This document shows positions 1-5,892 of a stretch of DNA of 7,882 nt, in pieces. The notes below the pieces were generated by a model that worked only from the letters and a program-made list of their open reading frames with translations, did no database searches and was not told the DNA's origin. The DNA is from Candidatus Micrarchaeaceae archaeon (GTDB lineage Archaea; Micrarchaeota; Micrarchaeia; Micrarchaeales; Micrarchaeaceae), in the NCBI GenBank assembly GCA_027310535.1, contig DAIDAQ010000036.1, positions 1 through 7,882 of the forward strand, in the 5' to 3' direction. Made by a program: the position numbers and the translations under genes. How positions within the stretch are numbered: position 1 is the stretch's first letter; every line of letters starts with the position of its first letter.

Positions 1-75
1 AAGAAGGGGTTCATTTGGACTTTTAACCCAAGCAGGAAGCTTGAGAAGGCGGAGGAGGAAGGCCTGGAGGTGTGA
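1..75 (+). CDS. 3' end of an unrecognised gene (24 residues visible)
   Basis: An open frame enters from the left edge and ends in TGA at 73-75. The visible 24 residues are charged, run GFIWTFNPSRKLEKAEEEG near the end, and finish in V. I do not recognise the family. Its last codons contain the GGAGGTG Shine-Dalgarno (66-72) of the next gene, whose ATG lies at 78, so the two genes are probably one operon and translationally coupled. Because the next gene is a RelE-like toxin, this could be the C-terminus of its antitoxin, but that rests on position only. Confidence 0.5.
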   Translation, partial: KKGFIWTFNPSRKLEKAEEEGLEV

Positions 76-77
76 AC

Positions 78-475
78 ATGGCTGAGAAGCACGTATCAAT
101 AAAACTTCTAGGAGACGCAAAGGAAGCTTATCTTGCGCTCAAGAAGATTGTCGATGAGGAGCGCAGGAAGGGGGTGCAAAGCTCATTCAACCAGACTCTG
201 TTAAGGTCGATAGAAGAAAAATCGCAATACTCAAACGCGACTACGACTTCGGGATACACATACCGAAGAACAGGATAGGGAAGAAGTACATCATCGAATA
301 TGATGTGACCAACTTATGGAAGGTTAACATTTCAGGAGGATGGCGCATGATATATACGCTCAAGCAGCCGCAAAGGGAAAGTACGGAGATCGAAATTCTT
401 TCGATTTGGCTTGACATACTGGATATAATAAGCCATGAAGACTATGACAGGATATTCAATTACAGGGGCAGATGA
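78..475 (+). pseudogene. RelE/ParE-like toxin gene, frameshifted
   Basis: The frame from ATG 78 (strong GGAGGTG ribosome site, 5 nt spacer) encodes about 48 residues, starting MAEKHVSIKL and ending FNQTLLRSIEEK. It then loses register and stops at TAG 276-278. A second frame takes over exactly there, reading IAILKRDYDFGIHIPKN, then NLWKVNISGGWRMIYTL, then LDIISHEDYDRIFNYRGR, and stops at TGA 473-475. One extra A in the A-run at 217-221 would join both halves into one protein of about 132 residues. The order matches small archaeal RelE/ParE-type toxins as I remember them: an N-terminal helical hairpin, a central W-R-x-x-Y-T strand, and a C-terminal D-H-x-x-Y-D-x-I-F end. Such toxins are typically mRNA interferases or gyrase poisons; which applies here is unknown. 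The shift could be real inactivation, an assembly error in a homopolymer, or less likely programmed -1 frameshifting. Without the missing base only a 66-residue product is made. Confidence 0.72.
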
Positions 476-498
476 CTGCGCTGTGAGAAGTGTTAATT

Positions 499-705
499 AT
501 GATGCATAGATACGACCCGAAGGCAGACATAATGGTGCTGGCTCTAGGCAGAGGCAAAAGGACTTTTGGTGAACAGAATGATAACATCATAATACACTTT
601 GATAAGGAGTACAGACCTATCGAGATAGAGATTCTTGAGGTTAGTAAGACAGTTGTTAAAATGATAAGCAAAATAATGCGCTACCAAAAGCATTCAAAGT
701 TATAG
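499..705 (+). CDS. DUF2283 family small protein, possible antitoxin
   Basis: This encodes about 68 residues. The N-terminal part, MHRYDPKADIMVLALG, and the centre, HFDKEYRPIEIEILEVSK, match the DUF2283 pattern: a Y-D-x-x-A-D start, a beta-rich core and a G/P-I-E-I-L closing motif. The C-terminus is a basic tail ending in KHSKL. Start codons are possible at GTG 490, ATG 499 and ATG 502; I chose 499 because GTGAGAAG lies just upstream, but 502 is also likely. As I recall, DUF2283 proteins are often paired with a DUF4258 toxin and may act as antitoxins. No DUF4258 gene fits here: the preceding gene is the broken RelE-like toxin, ending 23 bases upstream. It converges with the integrase gene, leaving only 9 bases between the two stops. 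Confidence 0.62.
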   Translation: MMHRYDPKADIMVLALGRGKRTFGEQNDNIIIHFDKEYRPIEIEILEVSKTVVKMISKIMRYQKHSKL

Positions 706-714
706 TGAGCTTAC

Positions 715-1614
715 TCATTGAAGGCTCTTCTTGAGGCTTAATGCCTGAGATAGGCCAAAGGCGTTGTCTATTTCTTTGTATAGCTCTTCTTTCCTGGTGG
801 TAATATAGGTCATAGGGGTACTAGGATCACTATGTCTTGCGAACCTGCTGGCCAGAACCAGATTGCCGTTGGCCTGCTTGGCGAAGCTGGTTATGGCATA
901 GTGCCGTAGGCTGTGTGTAGTCAGTCTATGGAGATGTCTCACGCTCCTAGTCGGGCTTGTCTCATCTGAGGTGTCGTACACCTCGTCCAATCCTGCCAGT
1001 CGCACGTAATACCTAAACCTGTTCCTGACATAGTCCTGCTCCAAGTACGGCTCTGGCCTCTTGGTACGCAGCTTGTCAGCATAGAACAGGTAGCCCTGCG
1101 CCTTCTCAATCTCCGCCTTGTGCTTCGAGATGAAGGCTATGGTCTCCTTGAACAACGGTATAGGTATCAGCAACGAGTCCATCACCTGTGCCTTCTCTGT
1201 CTTCAAGGTAAGTTCCCTCGTCTCTAGGTCTATTGCATTGATATTGACCCTGACCGCTTCGCCTATTCTAAGCCCAAGCGTAGCTTGGTAGCTGAATAGC
1301 AAGCGGAACTTGTCAGAGTCTATTATGTGGAGGAACCTTTCCAGCTGCATATCGGAAAACGCCTTTGAGAGCAAGCCATATTTCGGAGTCTTCCTCTTGC
1401 CTGCAAACCTCTTGGTTTGCGTCTTGTGCAGTACAGACTGCAACTGCTGTAACTGGTGCCATGACACGTTCATGGACACCTGCCTGAGGAATTCAGAAAA
1501 CCTGTTGAAATCCTCTTTCTTGGATTTCCGTTTCGGATTTCCGAACCCTGGCTTGTCGTCGCAAATTGAATGTGCAGGGAGAGAGATTTGAACTCTCGCA
1601 GCCCTAAGGCACAA
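715..1614 (-). CDS. Tyrosine recombinase / integrase overlapping tRNA-Leu
   Basis: A tyrosine site-specific recombinase that would catalyse integration or excision of a mobile element. Numbered from TTG 1614, the catalytic set is complete: Arg116 in LGLRIGEA, a beta-hairpin Lys (K138 or K141), H234-x-x-R237 in THSLRHYA, His261 in ARHSDPSTPM, and the nucleophile Tyr270. The catalytic domain begins near residue 82. The region before it is only about 80 residues and looks short for a SAM-like core-binding domain. The first 14 codons lie inside the tRNA-Leu gene, ending exactly at its discriminator base, and the frame stays open through the whole tRNA up to a TAA at 1696-1698. TTG 1614 has no convincing ribosome site. 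The first ATG is at 1473 (about 252 residues, AGGTG close upstream). The geometry fits the C-terminal part of an SSV-type integrase split by integration at the tRNA, or an intact gene with a start I cannot fix. Confidence 0.85.
   Translation of the reverse strand: MCLRAARVQISLPAHSICDDKPGFGNPKRKSKKEDFNRFSEFLRQVSMNVSWHQLQQLQSVLHKTQTKRFAGKRKTPKYGLLSKAFSDMQLERFLHIIDSDKFRLLFSYQATLGLRIGEAVRVNINAIDLETRELTLKTEKAQVMDSLLIPIPLFKETIAFISKHKAEIEKAQGYLFYADKLRTKRPEPYLEQDYVRNRFRYYVRLAGLDEVYDTSDETSPTRSVRHLHRLTTHSLRHYAITSFAKQANGNLVLASRFARHSDPSTPMTYITTRKEELYKEIDNAFGLSQALSLKKSLQ
1573..1614 (-). other. Probable attachment (att) half-site in the tRNA-Leu 3' end
   Basis: This segment is both the variable arm, T arm and acceptor 3' half of tRNA-Leu and in-frame coding sequence joined to the integrase. 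Tyrosine recombinases of archaeal viruses and plasmids commonly use tRNA 3' halves as attachment cores. The core boundaries are not defined, because the second copy expected at the far end of the element is not in the window. The name is an inference from the overlap. Confidence 0.4.
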
Positions 1615-1657
1615 GGTCCTAAGCCTTGCGCGTTTGACCAGACTCCGCCATCCCTGC
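1573..1657 (-). tRNA. tRNA-Leu (anticodon UAG)
   Basis: Read on the minus strand this is an 85-nt class II tRNA. The acceptor stem is GCAGGGA (1657-1651) paired with TCCCTGC (1580-1574), with discriminator A at 1573. The D arm has a GCG/CGC stem and GG in its loop. The anticodon stem CAAGG/CCTTG encloses the 7-nt loop CTTAGGA, giving anticodon TAG, which reads CUN leucine codons. A 14-nt variable arm can form GCC/GGC, and the T arm is GAGAG-TTCAAAT-CTCTC. There is no intron in the anticodon loop, and CCA is not encoded. The bases just downstream show no T-rich terminator and lead straight into integrase codons, so transcripts probably read through. Confidence 0.95.
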
Positions 1658-1681
1658 GCGCTATTAAATCTTGCAAGAAGG

Positions 1682-1688
1682 TTTATTA
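1682..1688. promoter_or_regulatory. Putative shared TATA element for tRNA-Leu and topVIA
   Basis: The sequence TTTATTA is TATA-like on both strands (TAATAAA on the minus). Its centre, 1685, is 24 bases before the topVIA ATG (1709) and 28 bases before the tRNA 5' end (1657), close to the usual archaeal TATA distance of about 26 in both directions. A second AT-rich block, TATTAAA at 1663-1669, lies too close to the tRNA start to be its TATA box but could serve topVIA with a short leader. The assignment rests on spacing only. Confidence 0.4.
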
Positions 1689-1708
1689 CGCTTTTTAGCC
1701 CATTAGGT

Positions 1709-2830
1709 ATGGGCGATAAAGTGGCTGGAAGCGAGCACAGGGGCGAGACAACCGGGAAACTCAGGGATTTCGGCGCAGGGATAGTTGACCTGATCTACAA
1801 GGGCAAGAATCCTAGCTTTGAGGCCCCTACGCGCGCAAGGTCAAACATAAAATACGACGAGAAGGAGGCGATCCTGAAGCTCGGCGGCGGGAAGGAAGAG
1901 AGAAGCTTCATCAACGTCGCGCAGTCCAAGAAATTCATGCAGACCATAGCTGTGGCATCGAAGTGCAACACTTTCCTGAAGGAAAACCTCCACACATCGA
2001 TAAGGGGGCTCTATTACCAGCTGAAGCTCTCCCTCGGTGAGGACGTAGACGAGAACCTTTTTGACGAGCAAAGCGAATCAAACCCGCTTATCGAGGACCT
2101 CGAGGTAGCGCTCGGCGTGAAAAGGGAGGACCTCAACCTTAGCGCGGACAGGAAGGGGTTCCTCGCGGGAAATGTCCGCATAATAGACAGGTTCGGGGAC
2201 GAGCGCCTTGAGATAGACGGAACAAAACAGGGAAGGGGCGGATGGCCCATACCGAGCGACGTCGACAACGGCATCGAATTTGTAGACGTCAAGGCAAAGG
2301 CAGTGCTTGTAGTGGAGAAGGACGCAATCTGGCAACGGCTTAACGAGGACCAGTTCTGGAAGAAAGAGAACATGATATTGATAACCCCAAAAGGCCAGGC
2401 TTCAAGGGGCACAAGGAGGCTCATAAGGAAGCTCTCCGACATGGTGCTGCCAGTCTACGTGTTCAACGACTGCGATGCGTGGGGATGGTACATATACTGG
2501 ACTATAAAGACAGGCAGCATGAACCTCGCCTACATAAGCAGCGAAATAGCCACTCCAGGGGCAAGGTTCCTTGGGGTTACCATGGCTGACATTGAACGCT
2601 ACGATTTCCTCAAAAAGCTGACGATTAAGGCAAACGAGGTGGACCTAAAGAGGGCGCAGGAGATGCTTTCCTACCCGTGGATAAACAGGCACAAGGAGTG
2701 GGTGGGGGAACTGAAGAAGGTTATACAGACGAAGACAAAGCTCGAACAGGACTCGCTGCAAGGCCCGCGGCTTACCTTCATAGGCGACTACATAAGGGAC
2801 AAGGTCAGGGGGCAGGATTTCCTCCCATGA
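1709..2830 (+). CDS. top6A: DNA topoisomerase VI subunit A (Spo11-like)
   Basis: The catalytic subunit of type IIB topoisomerase VI, 373 residues, the usual length for the family. It cuts both DNA strands through an active-site tyrosine while subunit B hydrolyses ATP. The 5Y-CAP (winged-helix) domain holds the tyrosine in SIRGLYYQLK (Tyr102 or Tyr103). The Toprim domain has its acidic residues in VVEKDAIW (Glu203) and FNDCDAWGWYIY (Asp254, Asp256), with the conserved basic stretch TPKGQASRGTRR between them. Where many homologues have DxDPxG this one has DCDAWG, so the usual proline is alanine. The open frame extends upstream into the tRNA region, but ATG 1709 fits the family N-terminus. No Shine-Dalgarno is visible, and a TATA-like element 24 bases upstream suggests a leaderless mRNA. 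Subunit B, usually the neighbouring gene, is not in this window. Confidence 0.95.
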   Translation: MGDKVAGSEHRGETTGKLRDFGAGIVDLIYKGKNPSFEAPTRARSNIKYDEKEAILKLGGGKEERSFINVAQSKKFMQTIAVASKCNTFLKENLHTSIRGLYYQLKLSLGEDVDENLFDEQSESNPLIEDLEVALGVKREDLNLSADRKGFLAGNVRIIDRFGDERLEIDGTKQGRGGWPIPSDVDNGIEFVDVKAKAVLVVEKDAIWQRLNEDQFWKKENMILITPKGQASRGTRRLIRKLSDMVLPVYVFNDCDAWGWYIYWTIKTGSMNLAYISSEIATPGARFLGVTMADIERYDFLKKLTIKANEVDLKRAQEMLSYPWINRHKEWVGELKKVIQTKTKLEQDSLQGPRLTFIGDYIRDKVRGQDFLP

Positions 2831-4159
2831 TCATATTGTTATCGCAGGGGAGAGGCTCGCCAGGCCGAGCTTCCTAAGCGCCGCTTCGGGGTTCAGGTAG
2901 TAGTCGTCCACGATGCCGCTTATGCCCTCTATGTCCCTAATCCCCATCTTGTTCAGCGCATAGAGCACGTTGGCCCTGATGTCCTCTGCTGCCATGAGCG
3001 TCGCTGGCGGTATGCCGAGCAGGTCGGATATCATGTCCCTATAGGTGACGCTCGGCAGGATCGGTGCGGCCTTATGGGTCTTGTAGTCGAACCTGTAGAG
3101 ATCAGAGAGCAGTATCTGCGTCTCGATCCCTGATATCTCAGCTATCTGCGTGACCCTCCTCTTCGGCTTGCCGTTTTCATACACCTGCGAAAGCGTTATC
3201 AGGCTGTCTATCACTGGTATTATATCTTTTGGCACGTCCATTGGGAAGTTCTGCAGCCTGTTGATTATGTCGCGGGCTGATGAGGCGTGTATGGTACCCA
3301 TGCATATTTTGCCGATGTTCATCGCGGTTATCATGTCGTTTGCCTCTGCGCCCCTCACCTCTCCTATGATTATCATATCAGGCCTCATCCGCAGCGCGTT
3401 CTTCACAAGCTCCTCCATGGGCATGTCGCTGCTGGTCTCTAGCCTGACGCAGTTCTCCTGCGTCTTAGTATTCAGCTCGTACGTCTCCTCTATTGTCACG
3501 ACACGTGCGTCGGGCCGCAGGAAGGAGAAGAGGGCATTCAGGAGAGTCGTCTTCCCCGATGCTGGCATGCCGCCTATCAGCATGTTCGCTGGCCTCACCT
3601 TGAAGCCGTCCATGTATATCCAGAGCCTCGCCGCTATCTGATAGTCGAGTTCGTCCATGTTTATCAGGTCAATGATGCTCATCGCCTTCCCCCTGAATCT
3701 CCTTATCGTTATGTCGTAGCCTACAGGCGAAGTGACGATGTTTGCACGGCTGCCGTCGGGCATGTGCACGTCCAGGATCTTATCCCCGGATATCTCGTTC
3801 GTTGCAAAGAGCTTCAGCTTGTCGACAAGCATATCGAGCTCCCTCCTGTCTCTTACCTTCTTGTCGAGCCTGCGCTCGCCTATCTGTGAATCATAAACAA
3901 AGATGTTCGACGTGTTGTTGATCATTATGTCTTCCACGCCCTCCATGTCCAGCGCCTCGGAAAGCGGGCCTAGGTCGCGCACGTCCTTTGCTATTTCCTT
4001 AATCTGGTCGTCTGTTATGCCGGGCTTGGCCCTCTTCGCCGCCTTCTCTATCATCCCGATGCGATCCGCCTCAGAAGAAACAGAGACAAATGCGCCCTTG
4101 AGCTCCTGGAGCACGAGCCGCTCAACATAGTAAAGGTCGTTGTCCATTGCACCATCCAT
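2831..4159 (-). CDS. Type II/IV secretion system ATPase (GspE/CpaF/VirB11 class)
   Basis: A 442-residue cytoplasmic hexameric ATPase of the archaeal pilus/secretion class, which powers assembly of type IV pilus-like filaments. An N-terminal domain (about 1-160) carries the DIMINN motif and the MPDGSRANIV segment. The ATPase domain follows: Walker A GGMPASGKTT (196-205), Asp box TIEETYEL (222-229), Walker B IIIGEVRG with Glu267, and His box GTIHAS (288-293). A helical tail of about 100 residues is usual for archaeal members. It lies 32 bases downstream of ftsY on the same strand. No membrane platform protein (TadC/PilC) or pilin is in the window, so pilus, archaellum or secretion use cannot be decided. 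Two ATGs compete for the start (4159 and 4147). A TATA-like box at 4162-4170 is so close to both that initiation is uncertain. Confidence 0.92.
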   Translation of the reverse strand: MDGAMDNDLYYVERLVLQELKGAFVSVSSEADRIGMIEKAAKRAKPGITDDQIKEIAKDVRDLGPLSEALDMEGVEDIMINNTSNIFVYDSQIGERRLDKKVRDRRELDMLVDKLKLFATNEISGDKILDVHMPDGSRANIVTSPVGYDITIRRFRGKAMSIIDLINMDELDYQIAARLWIYMDGFKVRPANMLIGGMPASGKTTLLNALFSFLRPDARVVTIEETYELNTKTQENCVRLETSSDMPMEELVKNALRMRPDMIIIGEVRGAEANDMITAMNIGKICMGTIHASSARDIINRLQNFPMDVPKDIIPVIDSLITLSQVYENGKPKRRVTQIAEISGIETQILLSDLYRFDYKTHKAAPILPSVTYRDMISDLLGIPPATLMAAEDIRANVLYALNKMGIRDIEGISGIVDDYYLNPEAALRKLGLASLSPAITI

Positions 4160-4161
4160 CT

Positions 4162-4170
4162 TATTTATAT
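4162..4170 (-). promoter_or_regulatory. Putative TATA box upstream of the secretion ATPase
   Basis: The minus strand reads ATATAAATA, a good match to an archaeal TATA box, in the 32-base gap after ftsY. It would let the ATPase be transcribed separately from the ribosomal operon. A start about 26 bases downstream falls near 4140, which is inside the annotated coding region, so either the box is fortuitous or translation begins later, for example at GTG 4114. Confidence 0.35.
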
Positions 4171-4185
4171 GCCAACTGCAGAGCT

Positions 4186-4190
4186 AAAAA
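4186..4190 (-). terminator. Short T-run after ftsY
   Basis: Directly after the ftsY TAG the minus strand has TTTTT, flanked by AGCT repeats that could form a 4-bp stem. Archaeal transcription often ends at such T-runs. At five Ts it is weak and may only partly stop read-through into the ATPase gene. Confidence 0.3.
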
Positions 4191-4191
4191 G

Positions 4192-5289
4192 CTAGCTGGC
4201 TGGAAGCACAGCGTCAACAATGACCTGCGGGTCGTATGGCAGGAGGTCGGTGTACCTTTCGCCTGTACCGAGGAAGAGGATTGGCACCCCTGTCTCGTTG
4301 GCGATGGAGATTGCACTGCCCCCCTTTGCGTCGCAGTCGAGCTTAGTTAGTATTATGCCGTCTATCCTCACCGCCTTCTTGAACTCGTTGACCTGCCTGG
4401 TGACTGCGTTGCCCGCTGTGCTTTCTCCCACGTATATGCTCAGGTCCGGCTTTATGATCCTCTCCATCTTCTGCATCTCCCCGATCAGGTTCCTGTTTGT
4501 CTCCTGCCTGCCTGCGCTGTCTATCAGCACGACCTGTATGCCGTGCGCCTTCGCGTATGCGATGGCATCGTAGGCGACGCTTGCCGGGTCTGCGCCGTAT
4601 TTGCTCTTCACGACAGGCACCTGCAGCGCGTTGGCATGGTGCTCTGTCTGTTCTATCGCAGCCGCCCTGAAGGTATCACTTGCAGACATCATCACGCTGG
4701 CCCCCCTGCCCTTGAGCAGGTGGGCGACCTTCGCTATGGTTGTAGTCTTCCCTGTACCATTCGGCCCTATGAACAGGATCTTTACCGGAACGCTGTTCGC
4801 CTCTATCTTTCGGGCTACAGCCGCCTCAAGGCTGATGCCGGCGGTCTTCGAGATCAGCGAGAGCAGCGACTCCCTCACCATGCCAAGCAGCTCCCTGCTG
4901 ACGTTCTTCGGGTCTATCCTCGATTCATTGAGCTTATCCCCCAGCGAAGCGAGGAACTGCTCGACATCGCCGTACGCTACGTCGGACTCCAGGAGCGAGA
5001 TCTTCATCGTCTCAAGGAAGCCAGCCACGTCTGAGCCACTCAGCCTTACCCTCCCAAGGAATGCTCCTTTTATCTTTGTAGCGGCAGCGAGGTGCACGCC
5101 CCCGCCCGCCTGGCGTGCCATGGGAGGCCGGCGCTGCACTGCGCCTGGGCTTCCCGCCGCGGATGAGGCCATGGCGGGCTGTGCTTCTTTGCATGGCTCC
5201 TCTTTTGCGCCTTGCCTGATCTCCTTTTCTTCCTCCGCAGAAAAAGACTTTATGACGCTTGAGAGTTTCTTCTTAAGCCCGTCAAACAT
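4192..5289 (-). CDS. ftsY: Signal recognition particle receptor FtsY
   Basis: The SRP receptor GTPase, 365 residues. It docks SRP-ribosome-nascent chain complexes at the membrane by pairing with SRP54. A charged, alanine/proline-rich N-terminal tail (1-70) probably supports membrane binding. The N domain of the NG core runs about 71-160. The G domain follows: G1 GPNGTGKTTT (175-184), insertion-box motif SASDTFRAAAIEQ (202-214), G3 DSAGR (257-261, usually DTAGR), G4 TKLDCDAKGG (315-324) and GTGE (341-344). The closing segment LLPYDPQVIVD is typical of FtsY. SRP54 is excluded because there is no methionine-rich M domain. ATG 5289 lies 2 bases after the prefoldin stop, making this the last gene of the ribosomal operon. 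Confidence 0.96.
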   Translation of the reverse strand: MFDGLKKKLSSVIKSFSAEEEKEIRQGAKEEPCKEAQPAMASSAAGSPGAVQRRPPMARQAGGGVHLAAATKIKGAFLGRVRLSGSDVAGFLETMKISLLESDVAYGDVEQFLASLGDKLNESRIDPKNVSRELLGMVRESLLSLISKTAGISLEAAVARKIEANSVPVKILFIGPNGTGKTTTIAKVAHLLKGRGASVMMSASDTFRAAAIEQTEHHANALQVPVVKSKYGADPASVAYDAIAYAKAHGIQVVLIDSAGRQETNRNLIGEMQKMERIIKPDLSIYVGESTAGNAVTRQVNEFKKAVRIDGIILTKLDCDAKGGSAISIANETGVPILFLGTGERYTDLLPYDPQVIVDAVLPAS

Positions 5290-5291
5290 GG

Positions 5292-5708
5292 TTACGCCAC
5301 TGCCCCTTGCAACCTGCGCGTCAGGCTGTATATCGCGCTCTCAAGCTCCTTTCTCTCGCTTCGGAGCCTGCCGAGCGCCGCCTCCCTGGCACTGACCCTT
5401 TCCGCTATTATGGCCTTTGCCTCATCGATGCTCTTTTCTGCTATTATCCTGCCGCCGATCGCAACTGCAACCCTGTCCGGCCTGCCCAAAGATGCATCAA
5501 CCATGAAGCCCATGCCTGCGTTTATCATCGCAGGCCTCCCGGCCTTGCCATGGAGGCTTGACACCGCTGCATCGCTCTCGCGCAGCGAAGTTATCTCGTT
5601 CATCAGCCTGGCCATTGCCGAGTTGACGTTCCCGTACCTCTCCTGGTAGAGCTGGAGCGCATACTGCATGCCGGCAGCTTCCTGCTCCTTTTCGGTAATT
5701 TCAGCCAA
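5292..5708 (-). CDS. pfdA: Prefoldin alpha subunit
   Basis: A subunit of the hexameric cytosolic chaperone prefoldin, which captures unfolded proteins and passes them to the thermosome. Numbered from TTG 5708 it has 138 residues in the classic alpha-subunit layout. A first coiled coil spans about 4-50, two beta hairpins about 58-92 (with INAGMGFMVDASL and DRVAVAIGGRIIAEKS), and a second coiled coil about 94-133. The alternative start GTG 5717 would overlap the LX gene by 8 bases. I prefer TTG 5708 because GGTGA (5718-5714) sits 5 nt before it, the same spacing as other starts in this operon. Its stop is 2 bases before ftsY. Placement between LX and ftsY is the common archaeal arrangement. Confidence 0.92.
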   Translation of the reverse strand: MAEITEKEQEAAGMQYALQLYQERYGNVNSAMARLMNEITSLRESDAAVSSLHGKAGRPAMINAGMGFMVDASLGRPDRVAVAIGGRIIAEKSIDEAKAIIAERVSAREAALGRLRSERKELESAIYSLTRRLQGAVA

Positions 5709-5709
5709 G

Positions 5710-5880
5710 CTAATCACCGCGCTTTGTGCCCTCTATTTCTATCGCGGAGGCCTTGGCACGCCGAGCGCTGCCGATCCTGGAAAGCGCAAGGCTCCTGGCG
5801 TGCCGCTCTGTCTTCGCCTCGACTTCAATCCTGAACTCTGTCTTCCTGCCTATCAGCCCGGAAACTATGTACTTCGCCAT
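5710..5880 (-). CDS. rplX: Large-subunit ribosomal protein LX (L20e/L18Ae)
   Basis: A small 50S protein of 56 residues, homologous to part of eukaryotic eL20. It starts MAKYIVSGLI and continues with the family pattern of a beta strand, KTEFRIEVEAKTERHARSLA, then LSRIGSARRAK and a final strand AIEIEG. An in-frame TTG at 5892 would add MRGI, but ATG 5880 gives the family-like start, 12 bases after the aIF6 stop. It ends in TAG at 5712-5710, within the spacer between the prefoldin Shine-Dalgarno and its TTG. LX is absent from some archaeal genomes, so its presence carries some taxonomic information. Confidence 0.88.
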   Translation of the reverse strand: MAKYIVSGLIGRKTEFRIEVEAKTERHARSLALSRIGSARRAKASAIEIEGTKRGD

Positions 5881-5892
5881 AATGCCACGCAA

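Noticed and set aside
217..223. Programmed -1 frameshift site in the toxin gene
   Set aside because: AAA can slip onto AAA, but the tandem slippery pattern and a downstream stimulatory structure are not evident, so a one-base deletion or assembly error is simpler.
72..278. Stand-alone 68-residue antitoxin-like gene
   Set aside because: Its N-terminal part continues naturally into the next frame as one toxin protein, and the last 18 residues are out-of-frame products of the A-run shift.
2014..2442. 142-codon minus-strand frame inside topVIA
   Set aside because: It is a serine-rich shadow of the topVIA coding strand with no independent support.
3150..3641. Hydrophobic 163-codon plus-strand frame that could look like a membrane protein
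   Set aside because: It is antisense to the ATPase core motifs, and the apparent membrane segments arise from reverse reading of conserved ATPase codons.
4601..5395. 264-codon open frame on the plus strand opposite ftsY
   Set aside because: It lies entirely antisense to a clear FtsY/prefoldin region. Its product is Ser/Pro/Ala-rich with no recognisable domain, as expected from G+C-rich codons read in reverse.
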